Made by a program: the position numbers and the translations under genes
Shown: positions 46,501 to 58,500 of the stretch, piece after piece
How positions within the stretch are numbered: position 1 is the first letter of the stretch
Layout: each line of letters opens with the position of its first letter
The notes under the pieces: generated by a model
Databases searched by the model: none
Told to the model about the DNA's origin: nothing
What the model saw: only the letters and a program-made list of their open reading frames with translations
Assembly: GCA_036768485.1 (NCBI GenBank)
Contig: JAVLUZ010000142.1
Coordinates: forward strand, 6,340,006-6,404,005
Length of the DNA: 64,000 nucleotides
Source: Mermis nigrescens
Lineage: Eukaryota; Nematoda; Enoplea; Mermithida; Mermithidae
Direction of reading: 5' to 3'

Positions 46501-49500
46501 TTTGTTAAATCCGTTTTGTGCCCGTACAATTCATTCTGTAGAAGGCATTCCGAGTTATTTTGATTTCCCTGCTTCTGCTTAGGGATGGCTAGTCAATAAC
46601 ATCAGTTCGTTAATTGTCTGTGTTTAATTTCGTTTCGAGAAAGTGGACAGACATGTTGTACAATAAATGTTTTTACAAAACCGTAAAAAGTGTTTACACT
46701 TTAGAATAGTAAGCTTATAGAAAATTGAATAGAAAAAAATTTTTTCGCCTCAAGCTTTTCGGAGATCTTTGTGAATGTACGAGTATAAAGAGTCTTGTAC
46801 AAAAAGTTTTTTAATAATCATAGTTGTGTAAGGTCAGGTCGGAATGGTCAGAGGGAGTAAAATCCAGAAAATCATCTTGCAGATAATGGTCATAACATGC
46901 CCTTTTTATCATTTTGAATGTTATTACGTCTTTGTTTCAAAAATCCTTATTTTTTATCATGTTTCATCCAATTAATCCTATCTGTGTGGCAGCGAATGGA
47001 AACTAAAAAACGAGTTTGCAGGCAAATTATTAGTAATAAAAAGATCAACTTAGTTAATTTGCTTTTTTTTTAATTATTTGATTTTTTTCCAATTTCAATC
47101 AACTTCGTATAAGATAAACAGTTTTCCTGCAAAACCTTGCATTTGTTCTGAAATCGCATAAATGTACCCGATATTTCGGAAATTTTCGGGGAGGTAGGGT
47201 TTCCAGTTTACCTCTCGTAGAATTTTTGATTTTTGAAGAAATTGTATAAAAGAACTTGTTATAAGCATTTTCTAACGATCTTTTGGCTCAAAAGTCAAAT
47301 TTTTGTCGCTTCGCGCATATGCTTATTTTGGACTATACGTATGTTCTTCAATTTACTCGACTTTTTCATATTTTTTTCAAAAATTTTTATGTGTTTATGT
47401 TCTAGAAAGAAAAAGCAGCGTCAGGAATGCCAAACAATGGTTTTCTTCGGCGCGTACCCACAATTTTTGAAACCGAAATAGGCACTTTAAAAAATGTTGT
47501 TTTGGCCCCACAATTTTATGCTGTATCTGGTGATACCTCCTCATTACACATGGGCATGGGGATCTGGACCCCCAATTCGGCTGACCCCTTAAAATCGATA
47601 GACCCCCAGAATTGAATTTTCGGTGCTATTTTTGACAATTTTTCCGTATCGAACCCCCAGAATTTGGCTGCTGCCCTTGTATACTCCTCCCTTGTGCCCT
47701 TGTGTGTATTAAAAGAATTCATATTATGGTTGTTGCGCGTTACTTATCGGCATTTTGTCGCCAATCGGAATGGTTTATGTAAGCAGATCGAGCAGATTAC
47801 ATTAAATTGAACATTTTGCGGAACAGGTGACATTCGGTTTCCAATTTTAAGTCTTATGTTGTTTTTTGCTAATTTACTGAAAGTTTCTCGCAAATCAATT
47901 CTTAATCGAGTTTCTGCCATTTATTTACATATATGTATAGAGGATCATCTCTTGAAGAAAATGTTATTTATGAGTATATGTTAATGAGTCCTTTCAAAGT
48001 TTTAGGAAAGATTTTTTATTTCAGTAAAAGTCGATTTCAATGAGTACATTATTCAGGCTTGTTTGTATATAGTTGTTGATTGCACTCAAGGCGAGGCTGG
48101 TTCTTTGTTTATAAATTTTCATTTCTGAGATGCTGAGGCGGCTGAGATAATTAACCAAAATTGATTTTACTCTTACGCTTGCTAGTAATATTGAAATATT
48201 TACTATGACTCACATATTTATTTTTTATCGCTGCCTATCATCCTTTTTTGTCATTTTCGAATACTTTTATCTATTCTTAATTTTTCACATGCACAAATCC
48301 TTCAGCGTCGATTGTGTTTTACTAGGCTCGATGGAATATATGCCGAAAGCGCTGCAAATATTCCGCGATGGAGGGGCTGAGTTTTTGAATGGCATGGTAA
48401 CGACTCCGATTTGTTGTCCGAGTCGTAGTTCTATCCTAACAGGTCTTTACGTGCATAATCATAATGTACATTCGAACAACGACAATTGCACAGGATCCCA
48501 TTGGCAATCTCAGTTCGAGCCTTGGACTTTTGCTACTTATTTGGCTAAGAATGGCTATAAAACTGGTAGAAGGCCATTATATTGAGCAAATAACAATTAA
48601 TTTTTAACTAATTAATTCTTTTCATTTTATTTTAATCGCTTTTATTTCTTTCTTGATAAAATCAATTAAACGTATTTATTAACACACAAACACTTAATTA
48701 CAAAAAACTCCTGATACTACGTATGAAAATGGTTCTCTGTTCTGTTTTAAACGGACTTTAAGTTTTCTATTCGTGATTTGCCTGATTAGCCTGCGTAGTC
48801 AGTCATTCATTATTCTTCTTTTATTCGTGCAAGTTTTTTTCGATTTTGAATCATTATTTTGACGTTGATAAGAATCGACTCATCTAAACTTTTTTAGCTG
48901 TTCCTCGACGCACTGTAACATTTTGTTTCTTCCCATTGCTTCTTTCAACTTTTTTAGCAATAACTTTTCAATTGCTTCTCTGAAGCTCAGTTAACAGGAA
49001 AATCAACCCAGATAAGAGGCCTGTCCGTATGCATGTCCATCCAAAAAATTGAGAAGTTGAGTTTTAGATTTACTTTCTTAATTGAACAGAATATGTAAAA
49101 ACACAAAATAAGGAGGCGTTACGAAAAATATGCAAGATTCTTGCCTTAAAGTTTATGCAATGAGATATTCCTCAATAAGCGCGTTTTAACCATGCCAACT
49201 TGGTACCTGCGCGACATATTCGTTATATAGTGCTATCCTCTAAAAACAATTTTTTACTTTTCGTGCTATTTCTCTTTACATATATCCTTGGTCTCTGGTT
49301 TTTGGGCTTGTTTATCGTGGCTACACTATGGCCAGGTACCTACTCCACCACTCATTTTGATTCAATATTTCTTCGTTATCGCAATATTTTCAAAAGAAGT
49401 GCAACTTTTAAAATCCACTGTTTCCTAAAAACCATTTTGTCACAAAAAATCCATCCTTTAAAAATTTTTCTCTCGAATTTTATCAATCATTAATCCGAGT

Positions 49501-52500
49501 TCTTTGGAATGTTATAGATTTTTGAATTTTTAAAATAGAATTTTTTAGAACAGCTTAGATTGTTTGCATATAATTTAGAACTTGTATGCAATATTTACGA
49601 TTCGACGCGGAGGATGAAAACTTTTTTCTAGAAAGTTCATGACTTGCACATGTCGCGTATGATGGCTGTAATGCTTATGTACATACCGGCCCTTGTTTAG
49701 GGGGGCGTCCCTCCTGGAAAAAGAAGATAATTTTTAAAACACGGAAGGGTCCCCCAAAGAAAGAAATGAAAAATTCTTGAAGTAGGTCTAAAACACCGCT
49801 AAAACATGTTTTTTGCGCACTTTTGAGCTAGTTAATTTAAAATTTTTCGGCGATTCGCGCCAGATTTATCATTTATCTATAGTTTTTGTTTTTTAGCCTG
49901 CCCAAAACCGCTCAAATTCGAGTTAGACATGTAGAACATATCAAATTTTTCGGCGCTTCGTGCCGAATTATTATTTTTCTGTATTGCTTATGTTTGTAAA
50001 TCACAAAGATTAACTACAAAGAAAGAAATTATGAAATTATTTGTTGATTGAATGATGAGAAATCAGTTGTGTAGATTGGTTAAACGATAGATCTGTGTAA
50101 TATGAATAAGAAATGAAGTGAAAATTTTTGAAAATTTTCTTCGCCAATTGCACAGGATCCCATTGGCAATCTCAGTTCGAGCCTTGGACTTTTGCTACTT
50201 ATTTGGCTAAGAATGGCTATAAAACTGGTAGAAGGTCATTATATTGAACAAATAGCAATTAATTTTTAATTAATTAATTCTTTTCATTCTATGCTAATCG
50301 CTTTTGTTCCTTTCTTGATAAAATCAATTAAACGTGTTTATTAACACACAAACACTTTATTACAAAAAACTTCTGATACTACGTATGAAAATCATTCTTT
50401 GTTCTGTTTTGATCGAAATTTAAGTTCTCTATTCGTGATTTGCCTGAGTAGCCTGCCTAGACATTATTTATTATTCTTCCTTTATTCGTGTGAATTTTTT
50501 TTCGATTTTGAATCATTATTTTAACGTTGATAAGAATCGACTCGTCTAAACTTTTGAGCTCGTTGAGATCCGCTTAGAAGTGCCTTTATTTCTGCCCATC
50601 TCCTAATGGTTCTCGAGATATGTGACCTCAAAATTTTCGCTCTTCCCCTGAAATAAAATCCTAAATACGGGCCTGTGTACATGTAATATGTGAAATGAGT
50701 ATCTTCCATTCAGACTAAGTCATTCCACCGGCCTTTAAAAAGGAGGACTTTCCCAAACCCGATTTGTAAGGAAAACTTTTTTTTAAAGTTTGAAAATCTT
50801 TTAAAAACTTTCTTTTTCTTTGTATTTTTTCAGGCGTTTTCATCGCTGTTTCGTTAAGAATAGAAAGTGAGTTACAGTACGTGGGCTAAGTGCGGGGGAG
50901 AGAATTCGCAATTGATGATGCGCTACAAGAAGTCAGTCATTTCACTTCCCTTGAAATTTAAGACTCCCTCTTTCTCAACTAAATTTTGTAGACATTTTTC
51001 GCCGCTTCTCGTCAAGAATCGTGATCCTTTTTGTTGTCCCAAAAATGGCCGACTAATCCTAACCAACCTTTTGAAGTATTATATGTATGGTATGTTTACA
51101 TGGTCATATCAATTATGATTATCGTGCCATTTTAAAATATTTTTCATTTAAATCATTTAAAAATCTTCATTGTATCATTATTATTATTATTTTGTCTTGA
51201 AAATTATTTAGCGTATTTCGGTAAATATTTGAACGAATACAACGGATCATACGTACCAGCCGGTTGGACCGAGTGGATGGGCCTGGTGAAAAATTCCCGG
51301 TTTTACAACTACACGATAAATTACAACGGAGCCAAAATCAAGCACGGTTTTGACTTCGAACGCGACTATTTCACTAATTTAATCGTTAACGATAGTTTGG
51401 CGTTTTTAAAACGGGAGCTGACGTCATTTAGTGGCCATTCTGTAATGCTTGATAAGAGTAAGCTTAAACTATGTAATTTTGTATCATGTCTACCATGATC
51501 ATACATGCAAAAGGGTGATGGAGGATTCCCCACCTGAAACTGGTCGTCTTACCATACCCGTAACCATATATGCACATAGGGGGTGAGGGGGGTATAACCC
51601 CCTCCTCCGTGTAGGGTCAGCCGTACAGGTACCGTCCGGCGATTTTGAGCTGATAGAACGTTTTTTGCATAATTTTTGAGGTCAAAAGCAGTAGAAACGT
51701 CAAAATTTTTCCGGCGCTTCGTGCCAGATTAGTACTTTCAAGTACTTTGTACTCAAAAAGCGCCCAAAATTAATAAATTTTGCATTTTTTAGTGTTAAAA
51801 GTGATATAACTCAGTCAAAATGGATTAAAAATGCTTTTAGAATGCGATATTACCACAAAAAAACGTTGTATGGGCTATTTTGACCATTTTGATCATTAAA
51901 ACAGCAGAAAAAAATCGTGAACGTTTAATTTGCTGTTTTGGATTCTTGGGATTTCACCCCCCTGCTGACCCTGACCTTGTGCACCTATGCCCCTAACCCG
52001 AAAAGTTTTGACCCTTCCTCCGGTTTTTTGCCAAAAATAGCGTTTTTTAGGCGTTTTTCAATTATTTGTGGCTGTTCTTAGCTATTTTTGGCCATTTTTG
52101 GTCGAAATTTGGAGGTCATTCCTCGCCCCCTGAAGGTACCCGGGATCATAGATGCACAACATGGCCAAGTTGGTGAGAGGTCCGTTGGTCTTATAAAGGG
52201 TCAAAAAGTGAGCTTTTTCGGGGCCAAAATGACCTCAAAAACTGAATTAAGCGCTAAAATACCGCTAAAACTACGTTATTACATAGTTTCTGGTCAATTC
52301 AAAGCACATTTCAAGAAATTTTTAATTCTAATCCTTTTTTGGCCTTCATTTCCTCTTATTTTTCCCAAAAAATTTCCCATTTTTCCATCCTGAGGTTTTA
52401 GACCCCTTACGTGCATGGTTGCCCTGGACCTCCACCCAAAATTTAATTTTTAGCCTGTACAAACACGTACAAATGATCACGATATTTACAATGTACGAGG

Positions 52501-55500
52501 TTTGTTAATTAAGTTCGTTTTAGCTGTCTAATAACTTTTTTCTGTATGAGAGATATCAACATGTGATTTTTTCATATGGTGACGCAACTTCTGCGTTACA
52601 ATACTAGTAGTCACCATTTTTTTCTATTTTTTCCGCCTTTTCTAGAAAAATTTTTTAAAATACCTTACTTCTTCGGTTGAAAAAAACAACTTTTATCTTG
52701 TCGCAGCTTGGGCACTGATTAGCATTTGATCTCAAAATTTCGGTAAAACAAAGTCAGTTTATGACTTTCATTGATGCACTACCAAAAATCCCATTGTGAT
52801 TAATTTTCTCTTTTTAGTGATGCATTTTTCGTTAAAACTCAATTTTTTGCTGATTTTAACAAAACATTTGCTTCATCACAAATGTACGTTTTATGAACAA
52901 AAAACATTCTAAAAAGTGCTTTACAATGTTGGATACTCTCAGCTAAAATATCTATCCTTTTCCTTGAAGAATGAAGTCATGGGACCTTCTGTTTAGGACT
53001 ATATTTTCAATCAATTTTTAATCTATGATAAAACAACACTATTTTACTGGATAGCGGAAAAAATTTAAGAAGAAATGATGAGTTCAGGAGATGTAAAGCA
53101 GAAGTTGCAGAATACCGAGCAAAAACCGCGTGTTGATATGATAACTCTGATAGGAAAAAGTTATCAGACAGCTAAAACGAACTTAATTAACAAGCCTCGT
53201 ACATATGGATTATAACGAATACTTTTAAAGACTTACATATGTAAAGGTATGTATATAGTAGCTAATAATGCAAGTTTTTAACTAAAATTCGAATGTGGGA
53301 CACAGATGCACAGCATGGGAATTTAGAGGTTTGAAATCGAAAATTTTTCAGTGCCTTTTTGCGCTCAGAAACTATTGATGCGCGTCAAAGTACATTATTT
53401 TTGTCGTTTCTGTCAATGATCTGTCTTTCTAGAACGTAAAAACGTAAAAAAATCGAATAAATTGAACAAAATACCGTAAAAATTAGTACATAAGCCCGAG
53501 CGCGAAGCGCCGAAAAATTTTACGTTTTAGAGCAAGCTTAAAAGAGCACCTTTTCTACGAGTTCTCTGGAAATGACGGATTCTGGAAGGGTGAAAATAGT
53601 TCTGTGGGAGGGGAGATTCTTTTTGAAGGTTGAAAAACCCCTAGATCCCTCCAAGATCATGTAAGGAGTGTAGCTAAAAAAATCACAGTTTTTAGCAGAC
53701 TCAAGGGACGAGTGACTTTAAGTGGGAGGGAGGGAAATTCTCCACTCCCTACCCTGTTACTTACATAATGAAAAAGCGTATTCAATACTTGTAAGTGCAA
53801 TTGTGTAACAACATGATAGATTCGCTTCAAATCACTACAGTTAATTGTGTAACCGTAAATTTACATGCATAATAACGGATGTGAGAGGGACTTAAAGCTT
53901 ACTCTTAGTCATGTTGAAGCCTCTCCTCTTTTCTGCGCCGAAAGATAGTGTAAATTACAAATTTTAGTATAAATTTTTTCAGTTTTTGTTTTAATTTTTG
54001 TTCGTAAATTATGTCCTATTTTTCGTTCATTGATCGAACTTCTTCTTAGATCTGGTAGAAAACTTTAGTTTTTAACTTTACTAAAAAATGTAGATAGTAC
54101 ACATCATAATTTCCCAAGGTCCAGAGTTGAAGGAGGGCTGAAATCCCAAAATGGGGGACCAGTAAATTAAGTGGTGTATTATTATTAGCCGACACTATTT
54201 TTAGTACGAGCTTCCTTGTTCATGTACAAAGATCTCCGAAAAGGTCTTTGTATGAGCGAACAACTCTTTATAGATACATTATATTAATATATTTTTAAAG
54301 ATACACATTTTTACATACTACCAGCGTGTGACCTGCGACCAGCACCAGTCCTAAACAGTGTTTTTTTGCACAAGTTAGCTTTGTACATGTAGGAAGATGG
54401 TACCCAAAAGTCTGTCATTTTTTACATGCAAATTTTTGTGTACTATAATATGGTACAGTAGCGATTTTAGTGTAATAAAACAGGGTTTTTCGACCTTTGG
54501 TAGTGTATTTTAGATGATTTCTGGGTTTCTGAATATTTGACATTTTCCCATTCTAAATTCAAATTCTACCATTTTAAAGATAAATAGGACAGAAAATTAC
54601 TAATTTCGACGCGAAGCGCCGGAAATTCTTTGGAATTTTACATCTTTTTACAGTTTTTGCCGTCCCAAAAATCTTTGTACATACATGTACAAAGACGGTC
54701 CTGAAAAGTCCTTGTACATCGGGAAAAATCTTTGCCGAATACAAAAAACCGTGGTCCTAAATGTGATAATTTGGCTTGAATTTAGTTGATAATATTAGTT
54801 CGGCGCGATGCGCCGAAATTTTATGAGCTTTTGATGGAATTTACGCATAAAATTCGTTTGAGAAAGCTAGAACAACTTGTACTACAAAATTGGAAATATT
54901 ATAGAAATTGTAATATGTTAATTAAATCTTGTGATAAGCACCACTGCGCTCATAAATCCAATGCAACATCAAAATAAATTAGTCAATTTTATCTTTGAAC
55001 GGCAAAAAAATGCAAAATTATTAAATAGTACTTATTTTTGCATAGAATTTTTCAAAACAGTAGAAATAGATACAGCAGATATTTAAATCTGCATAAAGAT
55101 GCCTAGATTACACAACGATTGATTTTGGAGTGTTTAATGCCCCTGCTTGAATCTAAATACAGTATATTATCGATATTTAGCGCGGAGCGCCAAAAATTTT
55201 TTGAAATTTCCTAAAAAATACTGAAAAACGTTAAAACTAATATCACTTTACTCCAGAATGTATGTTAACATTGCATAAAAATGGCTCCAAAATAGAGCAC
55301 GAGCCGAAATCGATTTTTGGCGAAAAACTGCATTTTTTGGTCATTTTGCGGTGCGTTTTTGTGCTTTTCAGCTGAAAATTGGTGGCCATTCACCCCCCCC
55401 CCCAGAAAAATGGCCAGGGGCTTTGGGTAATCCCCCACATAGGTTTGGTCGTCCTCCCCACACCCCCAACGTTAGAAAATTTGACCCACCCTCTTACATT

Positions 55501-58500
55501 TTTGGCGAAAACTTGCGCTTTTTGGCTATTTTTAGGTGTTTTTGCCACTTTTGGTCCAAAATCAGAGCCGCTTACCCCCCCCCCTCCTAAGAATGGCCGA
55601 GAAATATACATGTAACAGGGGGTTTGGGCCATCCCCACCCACGCTTTTAAGCCCCGAAATCCCCCCTGTAAAGTCAGAGAAGTTTTGATCACCCTCTCCC
55701 ATTTTTGTCGATAACTTGCGCTTTTTGGCTATTTTTAGGTGTTTTTGCCTCATACCTAAAATTGGAGTCGCTAACCCTCTCCCCTCCTTCTAAAAATGGC
55801 CAGAGACTCCTACACGAAATTCTCAGCCGTTACATGTATGCTGAGGACCCCCTCACCCAAGATTTTGTGCTGCTACATGCAGGTTTTATAGTGATAGTTT
55901 GACTATTTACTCTTGCTTACATTCAAAAATACTGTATCACTTCGTGAAATTCTAATAGTTAGGTGGACTTTTACCATACCAAAAATTAAGTTCAAAAAAT
56001 TCAACGGGTTTTCACCAAAAATCGTCTGACAGTGACTTGAGTCTTGGACCTGGAGGGGGGTAATACCCCCTCACCCCCTATGGGAATGTGTGGTACACAT
56101 CCTATTCTGATGGCGGAAATCAGACCATGACCTATTATGTATGTACTAGCTACCGCAGTCATGCACCAAATAAAATTTTTTCTGATACCTACCTTATTAT
56201 TTCCTTCAGAGCCTCTCTCTTTAATCTCTATATGGATGGATTATACATACAGTGTTACCTGTTTTATGGCATTCTTTTTTCCGATATTCTATTCTTCGGA
56301 TCATTTATATAAAATAATCAGTTTACTCTGCTAATTGATACTAGCTTTGTCTATATGGAAAATAAAAAATGAATAATGTATTAGATGATATGTCGAAGAT
56401 ATTCCTTAATCGCAATAATCGAGAAAGTTCGCTAGAATAATACGACGTAGTGTAGGATGAAGCAAAAAGGATACATCTTGTATCTAGTAAAAATGTTTGA
56501 TACTTATCAGCCTAAAATTTATCGAATTTTTATTATGTAAATGCTAAACTTGGTGAGTTAAATTTGGCCAAAACATCACTTTAGCTGAAAATCATTGTTT
56601 ACTTCGATTTCGTGCGCAAGTCATCGATGATCATCGATTTTTTCAAATTTTCTTCACATTATCGAACAAAAACAACTTACACATTAAAAATCAATTTCTG
56701 TATGTTCGTACGTTAAGAACATCAACGGAGATAAATATGAGCGCCCGTCTGTGCTGATGGTGATGAGTTTCCCTGCTCCGCATGGCCCCGAGGATCCGGC
56801 TCCTCAATACAGCGACTTATTTTATAACGTCACTTCGCACAGGTTAAATTTATTTGTTTACCATTTTTTCTCCTAGACACAATAGCCTTCCAATTTTTTT
56901 TGTTTATTTTTGATCTTTTTATTATTTATTCCTTTCGGAATCCATTGTTTCTTCCCGAAAAATATCTTTTTCAAGTTTGTAAAATATTTACGTTTTAAAA
57001 AATTCTAAGATAATGATTTTTGAAAACGTGTATCAAGACAGGACCTCTGAATGCATTGATTGGAAAATTTCTAATCTTCTCAAGGGTGACTATGGCCCGA
57101 AAAAGGCCACACTTCGACGTGGCAGGCGACAGGTCCTAACTCCGGCTGCTATGAACATAAAACTTTAGGATGCCTGCATTAGATAGATAAAAATGTCTTC
57201 TTCCAACACATATAAAAAATTTCGCCCAGATGTTAACGGTTTGGGCGCTACCCCAATTTGTTTACACCTAATTGTTTAAACGCCAGAAGCGTCACTTGTT
57301 CGGTCATCAATTTGCTCCCTCTTTTAACGACATCGTAAAGTTTTATCAAATAATAAGATGAATATAGAGGTTTAAACATTGTGCTAATTAATTTTTTGAC
57401 CGCATATATCACCAGAAAAGAATACATACGCAGTAACGTGATGCAATGCAGAAACTCCGGGTTTGAACGATGTCAAGGTAAGGTTTAAACAAATCGCTTT
57501 AGCACACGAGCCGCCGGTAGCTGACTAAAATTTTTTGCGCGGTTTGAAAGAAGACATGTTTATCTATTTAAGACAGCTGGTCACACATTGGAAAAGGGGG
57601 CATAGATAGGCAAGGTATAGGTGGCCAGAAGAGGGTGAAATCCAGGAATGGTCTTATAGTAAATTTTGGCCATTGTTTTTCGCGTAGTCTCTTTGTTCAT
57701 TTATAAAGACGGTCCTCAGAATTTAATTCACATTCTGCGCATGTAAATTTCAGAGCATTATTGTATGGCGCAGTGGGACGCTGTGTGCCGTAAACTGGGT
57801 TTCTTGACCTTTATTAGTAAATTTTAGTCAATTTATGAATTTCTAGCGATGAAAAATACAAAAATTTATTAATACGCGCGAAGCACTGCAAAATTTTAAT
57901 ATTTTTAACATTTTCACGCAGAATTTTTGGCCTCATTTCCTCGGTGAGCTGAAAAAAGTTTCTTGCAGCACCAGACCGTAACTGCTATGCAAATGCAACT
58001 GTGGCTGAAGTTATAACTCAGCTCGGCACCATTCAGCAAATTCTTGTTACATAGGTGCAAAGTTGTTAACTTCATTGATTGACCTAATTATCAATTCCAT
58101 CAGTTTTACCGCCTCCAAAGAATAAAATGCCTTAGTTAATTGACATCTATACCGAAATAAAAATTTTACTGATGGAACTACATCAGTTTCAGTCATTTTC
58201 GCACTCAATCAAGGCAACAATTTACATCTAGAAACAATATTAAAATTTTCAGGCCCGGTGCCAAGGCCAGCCTGGCCCCGGCCCTGGGCCTGGGCCCCGG
58301 AGCCGGGGCCATTCCCGGTACAGCTCTACCTGAAATTAATATGTACAAAATGTAATTTAACTTTTAAAGACCGTCTTTGTACATATACAAAGAGGCCTTT
58401 TATATAAAACAATGACCACAATTTACTCTATGACCTTTCCCGGATTTCCTTTCCTCTGGCCACTTCTACCTGTCTCATGTATGCAGCTGGTCTTGAAATT

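Larger units (their letters stand above)
48566..51211. other. Sulf1 intron 3 with the exon-capturing element
   Basis: 48566-48896 is the intronic part of the segment copied at 50228-50557. 48900-49680 and 50690-51200 show no recognised feature. Confidence 0.65.
51458..56730. other. Sulf1 intron 4
   Basis: Nearly all repeats: family B (51565), a family-E fragment (52000-52140), a mariner-type MITE (52496), family C (53298) and a 2-kb hAT-like element (54106). 56100-56717 shows nothing recognised. Confidence 0.65.

Noticed and set aside
50145..50557. Exon 3 copy as an assembly duplication
   Set aside because: The intronic part differs at many positions and the copy is enclosed by transposon ends and a target duplication, so it is a real, older event.
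54786..54977. 63-codon open frame inside the 54106 element
   Set aside because: The counterpart in the inverted arm is broken and no transposase motif is visible.
58252..58330. GC-rich block as a CpG island or promoter
   Set aside because: It is a simple GGCCCC/GGGCC-type repeat inside a transposon, not associated with a gene start.
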